From Panorpa germanica (Eukaryota > Arthropoda > Insecta > Mecoptera > Panorpidae), in assembly GCA_963678705.1 (NCBI GenBank), contig OY783220.1:7399001-7463000 (forward strand): DNA of 64,000 nt, written 5' to 3'. The position numbers and the translations under genes are program-made. The notes under the pieces were generated by a model, which saw only the letters and a list, made by a program, of their open reading frames with translations, ran no database searches and was not told the origin of the DNA. Positions 23,156 through 34,568 of the stretch are shown here, piece by piece. The first letter of the stretch is position 1; every line of letters starts with the position of its first letter.

Positions 23156-23312
23156 ATTCTATCATTTCTATTCCTTTTTGCAGATTTTTGACCTTAGTCG
23201 CTCAAACCATTTTCCTCTGCATCAACTGTGGAGTTTCGGAGCGTAGAGAAATATAATTATCTATGTAAGTATTTTAATTATTATTTTAATACGGCTACAA
23301 CAGTACTCTGCA
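23156..23312 (+). pseudogene. Inverted copy of the 20.1-kb exon-like segment
   Basis: Acceptor TTCCTTTTTGCAG (to 23183), 81-nt exon (23184-23264) and donor GTAAGTATTT match the minus-strand segment at 20114-20190. The frame equivalent to the 20.1-kb copy opens FLTLVAQTIFLCIN. A net insertion of 4 bases after the ATCAAC codons then shifts it, and it ends at TAA inside the exon, so this copy is probably dead. It could instead carry the true frame with the first copy being the relic, but no frame reads through here. Confidence 0.35.
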
Positions 23313-23610
23313 AATTAGTTGAGACAATATAAAATACAATATAAGATTAATCTCTTCTTTCATCAAATAAACTGAGGAGATCGTGTTTCTTTATAAATTT
23401 GTTAGAAACAAAGATTAAGAAGGTGTCACATGTGTGATCATCTTTGAAATATAATAAATAACAAGAAACATCTTTAAGGGTAGATATATATTTAATATAT
23501 ATACATATATTTTTGAAAATATTAACTGTATGTAATCCCTTAATTTAATTGTAAAATTTTAAAGGTTTCGACGAGCTACAAAGCAAGATATTTATAATTA
23601 CAGTGCTTAT
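23313..23610. other. No recognised feature
   Basis: AT-rich spacer between the exon-like segment and family B copy 3. Confidence 0.3.
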
Positions 23611-23838
23611 ACCCAGTAAACAATTTGGTGAATGTCGTGTTTTGTGATGTTTCTATCGCTATTGCACTTCAATTATAGTTCGCATCAACTTTATCTTCAT
23701 TTGTATTCCGACAGGTGGAGTAGTTTCACCATTTCTGGTCGATAAATTAGACATTTCATATGAACGATTGTGAGAAACTGAACTGTAAATGAACTCTTTC
23801 ATGACAAAAAAATCGCATGACGCATCTTCAATATGATG
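23611..23838 (-). mobile_element. Family B element, copy 3 (one end missing)
   Basis: The plus-strand left edge CCCAGTAAACAATTTGGTGA is the distal B terminus in reverse. The body follows B up to CTTCAATATGATGGC, after which the proximal terminus is lost. Confidence 0.8.
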
Positions 23839-24533
23839 GCTTATGCCGCTAAATTATTTGAATGCTTTCGCTTCCTTTTTTTCACCTGCATGTAGGAACA
23901 AGGAAATAAAGAACAACAACTTTGTTCTATAACAATTTATGTAATTTACATGATATTACAAAGTTTATTAAAACATAGAATCTTTACAGAACTATAACAA
24001 AACTATAAAAAATTTCTAATCCTTACCGGAAATGAACATTTACCTTGTTTAAAACAGCGAACAAATAATGATTCCTAGTTCCCATCTGTCTACATAGATG
24101 GCAGTGTGTTTGTTTCTGCTTTTATATTCTACTATTATAAAAACTAATAAGAATTCAAAACACATAAAATAATAATAGCTTTACTTTTGAGTTAATTTGT
24201 TTGAGTCATTTTACCAACTATGTTATTATTTACCTTCCGCCTTGCTCCACTCGCCCCCCTTCGTTTCCCAGTACGTTAGTTTGCGTCTCTGATTATTGAA
24301 TGCTAATGAATAATGTCTTCAGGGGTCATACTGACAATAAGTATTGTTTTTTTGTTTCTGTTTTGATGTTTTAATACGGAACTTTCTTTTTAATTATATA
24401 CAATTTAGTTAATTAATCGCTAATTATCTATAAAAGTAAACTAAAGTAGTGCAAAATATTGTTTGTTGTTTGTGGAATCATTTTAAACTATAAATATTGA
24501 TAACCGAGGTATGCAGCAAGAAAAATATAATAA
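23839..24533. other. No recognised feature
   Basis: A short GC-richer run lies at 24232-24290 (CCACTCGCCCCCC). Nothing else was seen. Confidence 0.4.
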
Positions 24534-25095
24534 ATGGGCTTGTGTCCTCATTTTTTAGTGGTCGATTTTTAAATTGTTGATTGAAATTGATGTTAATAAT
24601 TGTGTATTGGCGTGTCTATTTTATTAAATATCTAAATGTTGACGAAGATATAGCAATTAAAAATTTGAATTGTAGTTTTAGCGGTAAATGGTCGGCCATT
24701 TTTATGACGTGAAATGCATATTAACGTTAGTTATTTGTTGAGTAGGTCAGTGTTGTGGCAATGTTTTGTAGCAGTTGGTAGTCGAAATAATCAAGTCAAG
24801 TCAAAGAATAATAAGTTTTTATTTTATTTAACCATGTTACGGCAGACATAATATTGAAATTTTATTGTTCCTTGAAATAGCTGTAAATAATATTTGATAT
24901 TTTGATATATAAATTAGCAATTAGATTTATGAGCTGTAAGGTTGGCAACGGTTGTGATGTCACATGCATTTGGTATGTGTACACCGTTGAATCCCTTTAA
25001 TATTTAAAGAGACAAAATGACTTTTTTTAATTGTTAATATCTCTTAACATATAAGGAGTTATTAAAAAATAATTGAACATTTGAGAATCAACATT
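24534..25095 (+). mobile_element. Family A element, copy 7 (right end lost)
   Basis: It starts ATGGGCTTGTGTCCTC and matches the long subfamily through GTTATTAAAAAATAATTG and CATTTGAG. The last 60 bp and the right terminus are missing. Several small deletions mark it as older than copy 6. Confidence 0.85.
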
Positions 25096-25900
25096 ATCAG
25101 TTTTACTACTTACCTTAAAATATAAGAACCATTCCAGTACAGAACCTAATTATTTCTGACACATGTAATTCCATTTCTCAATCCTTTATACTCACGTATT
25201 CATATCAATTGTACTTTCCTCTTCCCGGAAACTAATCTCCCATTTATTATTCATAGATATACTCAATCAATAATTTTAAATTACGTCCATAGATGGCCTG
25301 TCAAATATACAATCTATATAAATGTTTATTTCATTATATTCACAACAAACTGAACAATGCAACATAAATCATATCAACTCAAATATAAGTAGCGTGATGC
25401 ATTCCGTTATCCGTTCTTTTATGACAGGGATAGCGCACCTGTGTCAGCCGTGCTAAGACTGCTAAAAGAACAAGTCAGTTGTCTTTGGTGTGTGGTGTTG
25501 AAGTATATTGAAATAGTTATATCTATAGTTAGTGTACATTGTAAGTAATTATCTAGAATGTAAAAACGATTACTCTCTCTTCTAATATTTCTGTATACAA
25601 TGTTATTCCTGTCATAGTTCTTTCCCGATTATTGATTCAAAAGTATAAATTTGCCCATGCATCAATAGGTTATGGGCCCAGCATGCTTGAAAGAATTTGA
25701 AATGAATAAATTTAGTGAATTTGGTAAAATTAAGTGAAATTTTTAACCAAAAAGAAAAGATTATTTAAAAGAGATAGTACATAGCAACTAACGCAATTAA
25801 GATTTGTAAGGTTTTGGTAAGCACATATAAAAAATATCACTGTTATATTTAACATAATTCACGACCCTTTAAGTCTTCATATTGAGAAGGAGATTAAAGT
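25096..25900. promoter_or_regulatory. Mostly featureless; possible transcription start
   Basis: Near 25465-25540 a TCAGTTGTC initiator-like motif follows a CpG-containing patch and precedes a CATTGTAAGTAATT donor-like site about 75 bp on. This is compatible with a short non-coding first exon, but each signal is weak. Confidence 0.15.
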
Positions 25901-26150
25901 AACCCAGTAAACATTTTGGAGCCACTTTGCCATCATATTGAAGATGCGTATGATTTTTTTGTTATGAAAGAGTTCATTTACAGTTCAGTTTCTCGCAGTT
26001 CTCCATATGAAATATTTATTTTATCGGCTACAAATGGCGAGACTGCTCCACTTGTCGGAATACAAATGAAGTCAAAGTTGATGCGAGCTATAATTGAAGT
26101 GCAATAGTGAAAGAAACGTCACAAAACAGGACACTTCACCATATTTTTTA
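25901..26150 (+). mobile_element. Family B element, copy 4 (near complete), with 63-codon frame
   Basis: Both ends are present: ACCCAGTAAACATTTTGGAG at the left and CACTTCACCATATTTTTTAC at the right. A frame from ATG 25916 to the stop at 26105-26107 fills three-quarters of the element. Its product starts MEPLCHHIEDAYDFFVMKEF and ends in IIEVQ. Copies at 3.1 and 39.4 kb keep the same frame with conservative changes. No known domain is recognisable. It may be a remnant of a larger ancestral protein or of a captured gene. Confidence 0.8.
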
Positions 26151-26279
26151 CTGCGATGTTACAATATTAATAAATATGAAATTAATATGTAATAAATCAC
26201 TCAATAAGTACGTAGGATGACATATAAATGGCGCCACTGTTGACAAATTCGTACCAACTTTTAAATAATATGTGTTAAA

Positions 26280-26400
26280 ATTGCATAAGAGTCTGATCAT
26301 TACTTTATGGGTTACAGTAGTCTTAGTGACGCTACTTTTGTAATTTTCGAAACAATGGGGAAATCTGAATTTTATGTGTTGATAAAGCCGATTTATTTTC
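26280..26400 (+). pseudogene. Mariner transposase 5' fragment
   Basis: It carries the same leader as the 15.5-kb foldback (GGGTTACAGTAGTCTTAGTG), then ATG 26355 opening MGKSEFYVLIKP, the start of the same transposase group. Homology ends there. Confidence 0.7.
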
Positions 26401-27474
26401 ACAAGATTTTCTTTTAGTCTAAGAAAGAGGCATCTAAAGCATTCTTCACCAATTCTTCTTACATTGCAGTTGTTTCCATTGATTGAAAGGCCATTGATTT
26501 CACACTGCCGTAAGAGGTTTAAATTTCAAAAAGAATGGTGTACTCCGCTTAGAGCGAGGAGCATATTTATGTCACTCGCCATAAACACTTTTGGTGTCGT
26601 TAAGAAATGAGTAAATGTGACATCTTTTTAAAAATAATAAATGGGAAAACTTAAATAATTATAAACATAAAAATAATTCATACAACATATTAAAAAGTAA
26701 AGAATTATAAGAAAAGCAGACGCAGTTTATGTCTGGACAATTCTGAAGCATTTTCCATCCCTGTTTTATAAGACACTGATCCCGCTGATCAGGATTGTAC
26801 GCCCTTTAACTTGTGCAATGCTAGATTCTTATTGTTATGTACCATAATTAATAATTCCACTATTTATTGATCCTGCTGTTACGTAACACTGCCCTGCGTC
26901 CCTCCTCTTATTGTGATTGAGCGATATGCTCGGACCAATAGATCGATCCAAAACGTTTTATTTATTTAATTTTTTTTTTTTGCTCTTGTTTTCTAATAAT
27001 GGCATACCTGGTGTTACACAACCATTCTTGTTTATTGCTTTTGAGTGACAGATTGACGGATTTTAGTTTTTACGGTTTAAATCATTTTAATTTTAAAAGT
27101 AAATATTCAGTGTTTCCAAAACTTTAGGAATTATTGTTTTAAATTTAAAAATCATGTAAAAAATAAAAGAAATCATAACAGGAATCTGAAGTCAAAATTA
27201 TTATGTACAATTCAAAAACAAATTTTCTGCATTTTCAGTTCAGTAAATGAATAGTCTGGCTGTTTTTTTTAACAAAACGATTTATTGGGTGTCCTAGTAT
27301 GAAAACCTAGTATGCAACTTAAGTTTAAATGAATATAAAGTATGCGTAATGAATATAAACTTATGCGTAAAAGAATAGCGCAAAATAATAATAATAAAAC
27401 TATAAATAACAATTTCCGTGCAATTTTTAAATCAGCAGAATGCGTGTACATTTATATTATAATTATTATTTCAT
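26401..27474. other. No recognised feature
   Basis: A T10 run lies near 26971. No credible genes or repeats were found. Confidence 0.4.
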
Positions 27475-27790
27475 TTTATTGTTTTTGACATTGGGCAATT
27501 ACATACTATCTACCTATTCTCATTTCTTCCAAAAGAAAAAAGAAAAATACAAGCTAAACAGAAACCCTTACTGCTTCTCTTTTTCTGCTACTTTTTCTCC
27601 TGATTCTACTCAGCCTTTCCTTCTCTTTCCTCGTTCCTTCCATCGTCTTTACACTTTTCACTCTTCTCTCACATGAATACAGAATGTGCTTGATCGTTTC
27701 TATCTCTCTTCAACACACCCTGCACATTCTTTTCCCTCTATTTTCTCAGTATCTACTGCCTTTCTCTTTGTTTCTCAATCATTGATATGA
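27475..27790 (-). pseudogene. L-type retrotransposon 3' end, copy 2
   Basis: It aligns on the minus strand with 17400-17640 and 48560-48840. From the minus-strand 5' side the order is: residues around the Cys/Glu-rich knuckle region (about 27770-27690), a Lys/Glu-rich tail (27690-27560) and a 3' untranslated stretch. All frames are interrupted. Confidence 0.65.
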
Positions 27791-30339
27791 TTCGTTGTAT
27801 TAAAGAATTACATATTTATTTCCGCGCTATTGTTTTTTGCAGTGCAGTCTTAACCTAAGAAAGACTCGTCTAAAGCATTTTTTCAGCCAATTCTTTTTAC
27901 AGTGCAGTTAGTACATTTTTTTTTCTCAGATGGCTACATACATTTTGCAAGATATCGGTAGATGTGAATGTTATTTAACAGCTACTCGTATTACATTTTA
28001 TTGCATATCTATAAAATGTGAAAGTTTTAGAACTACTGCTAGATCACTTTTGCCTTTGTTCCATTCAGATTTTGTTTTCATTTATCTACAGCTACGTGAG
28101 TAAATAGTTCGGGGTTTATATCTCTTTTAATATCTTGACATTCCATTATATTACAAGTTTAGGTCAGTCAACCTGGGGTCCTGTTCATACAGCAGGTCCA
28201 CACTGTACACAGCATGATATTCATCGCCGTCGTGCACCGATTCTACTGACATTGAATTGCATTTTAATATCATCCATTTTTTTAATGTTTTATTAAGTAG
28301 TTAATTTAATGTGTAATAAATTTTTTTCATTATTTTTATTAACTAAACATTACGAAATCTTTAAGATCCAAGGTTAATTCTAAATTAACTCCTACATTAA
28401 GAAATAAAACTTATCTTGAAAAAATTACATAAAGCTTTTATTGAGATAAAGAATTTATCGGTTTTTATTGATCGTCAATAAAAACAATAAATAACTTGAG
28501 TAGAAGTAATGTTTTTTGAGTTTCTTATTTAATAGTTTTAATTGAAAGTGAGGGACAACGAAAGTGAAAATCTAAGAAACTTAAATATGTATTCAAAGCA
28601 ATACAGTGTAACATATCTGCATATTTATGTAATTTAAATTAAAATAACATAAATTGTCATATGTGATAAATTGTCAAAAACTGAACTTGAGAATAAGTGG
28701 AAATGAAATTGCAATTAAATTAACAAAAGAAACATGTATTCTCTTACGTACCGTACACACTGGTGCGATTTAAATATGCGACATACAACATTTGTTGGAA
28801 GAAGTTGTGCAACACGTCCATACAAGTATAATATGCAACTTAATTCGTCGGAAGATTTCATATTTCGAACAAATTCTTTCAACCTGTTTTAGAAAAAAAA
28901 AACGTAATAAAATTCAGTTCTTCAACAATAGACAAGAGTCGAAAAGTGTCTATTGTACAGCTCGAGTATGTATACGCTTACTGTATCTTCTTTTAACAAA
29001 TTTATTAAACTTATACAAACGTCATTTGTTCATTTAAAGATCAATTGAAAGTATTATGATTTATTTACTAAAAAAAACGTAAAGTCACACTGAGATTATA
29101 TAGGAAGACTGAGTAGGTACTCGACCCTTTTGCTCGAGATCACATTTAAAGTCGCAATCCTTTTACAAGTACCGTTGAATGATTGAAACATTTTTGTTTC
29201 ATAAAAACATTACCTAGAATTTTTAAAAATAGCATAAGTAAGCGTTTTATTAGTGTCGCACTAGTCTGTACGTTAAAATTTGAACACATTTAGTACACTC
29301 ATGTCTAAATAATGTCAACTTATGTATAAAGAATGTGTCAATTTCTTGACGCTACTGCGTGTTTATTATTGGATGTAGAGAAAAGTTGTGAGGGAGAAAT
29401 TTGTACAAAATTGTATCCTCTTTAAGATTGAATATAACTATCAAAGCCATAGAACTATCTAATGCCGAAATGTTTGATAGAAACAAATCATTCCTAGCTA
29501 GAAAATTTTTTACTAAGGTATTTCGATTTAGAAAACTTGGTGATTCTCTACTGGCATTTACTTAAACTCAGATAGGTGAATTCTCAGGGTGGAATAACTT
29601 TTTACATTGTAGTTAAATACATTATGCAAACAAAAGGTAGTTTTTGTAGTCCAATCTGATGTTAAGTATTAAGCATTACCATATTATTATTATCCAAAAA
29701 TTGGTGCTTAGTACAAAGCAAACCATTGAAACATGTTCGGTAATATATGCTTTGATAATTTTATAGGAATTCAATAAAAAAAAACTGATAATAACCAGCT
29801 ACTGTTTCTTGTTTTATAGCAGCACGAAAACCACAAATTATCAAAGTTCTTTTGATTGTTTCATGATTTTTATTACTACAATTATCTTGTAAAGAAGTAA
29901 ACATATGTTACCATCCTAAAACTAATACGTGTATACTACACTATACCACCTACTGGTTTTCAGGTTTCTTTTAAAAACCATAAAAATAATTATTAAGAAA
30001 CAAGAATCTTCATTGTAGATATTTTTATAGAAATTAATTTTTGTTTCATTCACATGGAATTCATATTTATTTACAAATATAAATTTACATAGAATTTCAA
30101 TTGAAAGTATTTTTTTAATGGTATGTGTCAGTGCTGTCAAATTTCTGTACCATTGTGGGCCTCAAAGAATTAAATTTCATATTAAATAATTATTTGAAAT
30201 TAATTTAAATTTATTATTGTATAATCTTTAAGAACGTTACTCTAATTTGACCTTTACAGCGGACTAATGTAAGATCTGAATAGAACCAATCCAAATTAAA
30301 TCCAAATGTCTTGAAACTTTCACTCATAAACACATGTGT
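27791..30339. other. Long AT-rich stretch; one perfect hairpin
   Basis: GTTTTTATTGA (28461-28471), TCG, TCAATAAAAAC (28475-28485) form a perfect 11-bp stem with a 3-base loop. Frames at 28792-29037 and 29922-30140 show no support. No shared repeats were recognised. Confidence 0.4.
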
Positions 30340-30850
30340 GAATTGCTCACAGATAGCTTTTTCAAAGTCGGTGTCTTCTCTAGCTCAAAATCTACTGCAC
30401 CAATTATATTGAAATTTTACACACTCTTTCTTTACATAAATTCCGAGGTAACGCTGTCGAGATCTTTTAATGTTATCGTATTTTAAAATAACAAAGTTTC
30501 TGATTTTTTTCATGAAAAATCAGTATTTTGACTTCTAAGGTCTGTAAAAAATTGAAATATCAATAAAAAAAGAAAAACTCGACAGCGTTACCTGCAAAAA
30601 CTTATCAGCTAATGAAATCATTTTGGTTTTTCGATTTCAGAAAATCCAGTGATGAGTTATGAGTCGCACCGCAATGTTACTTTTTTTTGTGACGTCAACG
30701 GAGATTCGCTGTCAATGCCTCATTTCTTGATATTTATTTATGAAAATTTCACAAAGTATTCTTTAAATGTCATTTTATTATGTAGTAATTATAGAAATAA
30801 TTATATATTAACTGTGTTGTCAAAAAACATTATCGAATATATACTTTAAG
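30340..30850 (+). repeat. Repeat family D, copy 2
   Basis: 30475-30850 matches 1-388. The upstream part (30340-30475, with TCAAAATCTACT and ACTCTTTCTTTACATAAATT) matches the reverse complement of 55920-56062, which defines the 5' section missing from copy 1. Confidence 0.75.
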
Positions 30851-30961
30851 GTAAACCATGTAAAAACTGTTACGCGAGCTACACAATCTTAGTGAGACCT
30901 GTTGTTGGACAACGCTGGTATATGTTATGATAATGAACACGTGGTCTAGCCTCAAGTACGG

Positions 30962-31210
30962 CTACGACAACGTCTGGAGTCGCACAGTAGCTGAGTTTGA
31001 TGACTCCAGGATACGATGGTGGAGATGGTGATCACGGTAGCGGGTAGTATCATTATCTGACTCATTAATGAATAAATTATTTCCAATTTCCTGGAATCTA
31101 GTTCTATATATTCTAACGTACTCATCATCAAGATGGTTATTTGCACTTTCATAACATGTTAATTCAATAACCTTAGCTAAAGGAGCGTCTCTATTAACGT
31201 TTGAAAGCAA
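30962..31210 (-). CDS. Unrecognised protein-like open frame
   Basis: An 82-codon frame has balanced composition, unlike the Phe/Ile/Lys/Asn-rich chance frames around it. It includes AKVIELTCYESANNHLDDEY and a following VRIYRTRFQEIGNNLF stretch, then a His/Asp/Arg-rich end. After its stop the same frame stays open for about another 40 codons with different character. No domain is recognised. The upstream side (near 31188-31215) has an AATAG acceptor-like site but a poor pyrimidine tract. It could be a single exon, a decayed retroelement frame or chance. Confidence 0.25.
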   Translation of the reverse strand: MLSNVNRDAPLAKVIELTCYESANNHLDDEYVRIYRTRFQEIGNNLFINESDNDTTRYRDHHLHHRILESSNSATVRLQTLS

Positions 31211-32684
31211 ATATAAAATAAAGTTGATATAAAATGGATGATAACAAAATGAGAGAGAGCTAGAGGATGTTTATATGAATGTTGAATCAGTGAGGACGCA
31301 CCGTTATTTTAGATAACATCTTAGCTTCTCTAGTTGAACAAATTGAACAAATCAGCCGTTATAAATAGTTTCATTGAATACATTTTATCCAGTTATTTTT
31401 TCTATTAATATTGTCTACCAACAATAGAGTTAATTTGCTTCTTGATTGGTTTTAGACAACGTGCTTTTAATTCTTGTCATACGGATTATTGTAAATATAA
31501 TATTAAGGCATTCAACACAATGGTGAATCAGCAGAGCCGTTGGAAACAACACAGATTTATTGCTGTACCGGCTAGAGTTAGATTTACAGGTGGACCATTG
31601 AAACGATTCAAGAAATTACATTTTCTAGTATTTATTTGTTAGATGTAGTGTGTATTTGTTAGTTAGTAGTTGTTAGGAATATTCACCCCCCTTTTCATAC
31701 TAAATACAGTAAAGTAAACCTCGTCTCGTCCTAAACATTATCATATGACCCTCCTTTGGTCCTAAAAGGAAATTATGATCCTATCGTCTTATGAAATTCA
31801 ACCTCTGTAAACCTTCTTTAAACCAAAGATGGTCAAAAGGAATTTCTCAATACGTGCTATGGGACGAATATGAAATAATGAGTTAGAGAGAGAGATAGAT
31901 AATGCAATAATGAGTTAGATAGAGATAGATATTTGTCGGTATTAATATTTTGCTTCACTTGGTATTTAGATTTGGAAACAGAAAATAGTCGCAGGCGGTT
32001 AAATCTGGAAAATATGCTGGATGGGGTAGCAGTTTGTAGCCCAATTTATGATTTGTTTGCCCTGGTGACTACACACTAAATCTAAAGTCTATTAATAGAT
32101 TGCAGTTGACGGTAACTGCGTGGGAAATTCAAGGAGTCACTGAATGATCAAATTACCTTCGTACTTTTGAAATAAACAGCTCACGTATGGTTTATGCTAT
32201 TGATTACCTGTACATTTGTTTTAGTTAGACCCCTTAAAGTCGGCACCTCTGATCTGAGAATGTCCATCAAATGCAATGACGTTTAATATTTACAACTGGT
32301 ACACCATACAACTAGATAGTAAACTGTAATACCTTCATTACATTAAAAGCCAATGGATTTGTAAATAATTGATATAACTGTATGTATGTATGTCCGTCCA
32401 TTAAGTAACAATTACGTCGCGTTACTCTATTATAAAGGATACATAACTATCCATTAAATTTAAGCGATTTCGTTCTAATTGAGTGTATTGTAGTCATTAA
32501 TTGTTGGCTATTACGCATTTAATAACAGATCGTGGTATTAAATGCTTTTACTTGCAACTATTAAATTAATTGTTTTTGATTGAGATGTATAGGATATTAT
32601 GAGTAATAACTTTAGTTTAATTGTTTGTAAATACAGTCTTGTAAAATCAATATGAAGAGACATTGTTTTTGTTTTAGTTGTAAA
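31211..32684. other. Mostly featureless; short tandem duplication
   Basis: 31873-31930 holds two ~31-bp units built on AATAATGAGTTAGA followed by GAGATAGAT. A 66-codon frame at 31442-31642 has moderate composition but no motif. (ATGT)n occurs at 32382-32393. Confidence 0.4.
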
Positions 32685-32760
32685 TTATGTTTTGTAAATG
32701 TTTAAAAATGTATATATTGTTTTAAGTGCTAATTACAAAATAAATCTTTCATGTTTTTGT
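32685..32760 (+). pseudogene. M retrotransposon tail fragment
   Basis: TAAATTATG..TGTAAATGTTT and ATGTATATATTGTTTTAAGT match the M tails at 42720-42775 and 49095-49155. Confidence 0.6.
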
Positions 32761-32929
32761 ACCCAGTCACAATCAGGTATTCCATTCTGGGCATCTGGAT
32801 GCGAGCAATTAATTAAGGAATCCTATTTCATATCCTTGCATTGATTTAAAATTGTCATTTCTTATATGTAATTGTTTCGTCTTTCCTTTTCATTCCATTT
32901 AGTCTTATTTAAACTAAAGTTAACCTGCT
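32761..32929. other. Spacer, no recognised feature
   Basis: AT-rich sequence. Confidence 0.3.
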
Positions 32930-33290
32930 TTACACTTAAATCATCAATATTCTACAAGTTTTTGCTACTTCTCTCTTTACTTTCACCATCCTCTTCCTTC
33001 ATTCTTCCATCTACTTTCCGTCTTATTTCTACACCTACTCTTGATGTGTTCAAATTTCCTCCTTCTCACACATCCTGGACGTTTCTCGTCATCTTTTTCC
33101 CAATACCTGCTTCCTCTTTCTTCGTTACCTATAGTCTAAACCTTACAATCATCCTCGTTTCCATCCTTTCCTGTTTTTCCTGGTACGCTAGCATCATCCT
33201 AGTCCACAACTATTCGTATCTTGTAATGTACTTCGCCTCATGCGATTGGCTGTTATCAACAACAGCATCACCAAGATATTAGGTTGATAG
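32930..33290 (-). pseudogene. Non-LTR retrotransposon ORF2 C-terminal fragment
   Basis: On the minus strand, with frameshifts, residues resemble the charged linker and zinc-knuckle of insect retrotransposons of this type: an RFRL string, then Arg/Tyr/Trp/Glu/Lys-rich residues, a CVRR-like segment and FEHIKS. The plus strand is correspondingly pyrimidine-rich and shows a 136-codon chance frame, which I reject as a gene. It is related to, but distinct from, L copies 1-3. Confidence 0.6.
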
Positions 33291-34152
33291 TAGATTGATA
33301 GTAGAAGATAGTAGGTTGATTACAATTTGAGTAAGATTTGTCGCAGCACGTTCTAAGCTGCTGGTAGAAAATATATGTAGGTACGTTCAGGAAAAGAAAT
33401 TTCGTATTTTAAAGCTCAAAGTTTATGGGGTGGAGTAATGCATTTTTACTTCTGAAACTTTCGCCTTCGCTTTCCAAAATGGCTTCGAAACGGATTTTCT
33501 TTTTGTTTGCTGTCCATAAATAACTCTATACCGCCCAAATCTCCTATACTAGGTCGAGTTCTAGGTAATGCAACAGATACTGTGGACTGTTTCTCTGTAG
33601 TCTGAGTCAGGTGAATTTTCTACCCCCCCCTGAATTTTATTCCCCTTCCCTCTTGTGGGGTTTGTACTCAATATAAGACAGCATTCGGAAAGTTTTTTCT
33701 AGAAATTATACGTGCAATACGCCTGAACTTTTTCAATTCTAAGGAGACATCAACGTCCAGTAAGGACTGCAACCTACTTAAACATTGAGATTTTTTACAG
33801 AGTGCAAATGGTTGTATAACAATACATACTCAAATGTTAAATACGTCTTACAGCTATCACAAACAACACATAAAATTTTGATATTATAAAGGATAAAACA
33901 AGCATAAATAAAATTATATATTGAACAGATTGTGACGTCAAAAGTATAGCTAAATTATACTTAGCGGTGAAACGGAAATTCAAATTGTCAACTTTAGTCA
34001 ACTTTTGGATATTATAATGCAGACAGTTAGAAGAAGTGTTTTATATTTCTAAAATATCAGGGTTTTTTTTAAATGAAACTCTTTTTGAAATAGAACAAAC
34101 TTGAAAGTATGATTGTCGATAAGTTTTTCCCTGTGCTGACAATCAAAAGGTA
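33291..34152. other. No recognised feature
   Basis: A C8 run lies near 33622 and G-rich/C-rich bits near 33640-33660. Otherwise AT-rich. Confidence 0.4.
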
Positions 34153-34568
34153 ACAGCAGTAGTTTTTTTTTTTTTTTTTTTTATTTAGGCTTTGGCTTAT
34201 TCAACCTTCTTGCCGATCATATTTTTAATTTGTCTTTTTAATTTTTAATCAGTCTTTCTAATTTGTTTCACATGTAACGTGTATTTTTAACATCATATCT
34301 ACAGAGTGTTTATACGGTTCAAATTCTTATCTTATTTGTTTTAATACTATCAGTCTCAGTTCATTTGTTTTAATATTATCAGTCTCAGTTCATTTGTTTT
34401 AATATTATCAGTCTCAGTTCATTTGTTTTTAATACTATCAAATTAATTTCATAATAACCAAACCCAGAAAATATCTATCTGGTCCGGGGATCGAACCCGA
34501 AGACACAGCAGTTGGCGTCAAGCATCAATGCTCTCGCCCACTGTGTCGTCACACACACAGCAGTAGTT
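34153..34568 (-). mobile_element. tRNA-derived SINE with 12-bp target duplications
   Basis: On the minus strand the element starts near 34556 with a tRNA-like head. An A-box-like GTGGGCGAGAGCA lies at about 34532-34544 and a B box GGGTTCGATCCCC at about 34486-34498. A body and tail follow, containing four 29-bp tandem units, and it ends in a poly(A) seen as T20 at 34163-34182. Direct repeats ACAGCAGTAGTT flank it at 34153-34164 and 34557-34568. All hallmarks of LINE-driven insertion are therefore present. RNA polymerase III transcription from the internal boxes is expected for such elements. Confidence 0.9.
34334..34440 (-). repeat. 29-bp tandem repeat within the SINE tail
   Basis: Four units start at 34334, 34363, 34392 and 34421. 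The plus-strand unit is ATTTGTTTTAAT followed by ATTATCAGTCTCAGTTC. The middle two are identical and the outer two differ at one or more sites; the last is incomplete. Confidence 0.9.

Noticed and set aside
32872..33282. 136-codon plus-strand open frame
   Set aside because: The product is Ser/Phe/Leu-rich and lies opposite a decayed retrotransposon C-terminal region. The pyrimidine-rich strand stays open by composition.
34334..34440. CRISPR-like repeat array
   Set aside because: The 29-bp units are directly adjacent without spacers and sit in a SINE tail of a eukaryotic genome.
34480..34556. Functional tRNA gene
   Set aside because: The A and B boxes are present, but the arms do not close into a cloverleaf and the context is a retroposed SINE with target duplications.
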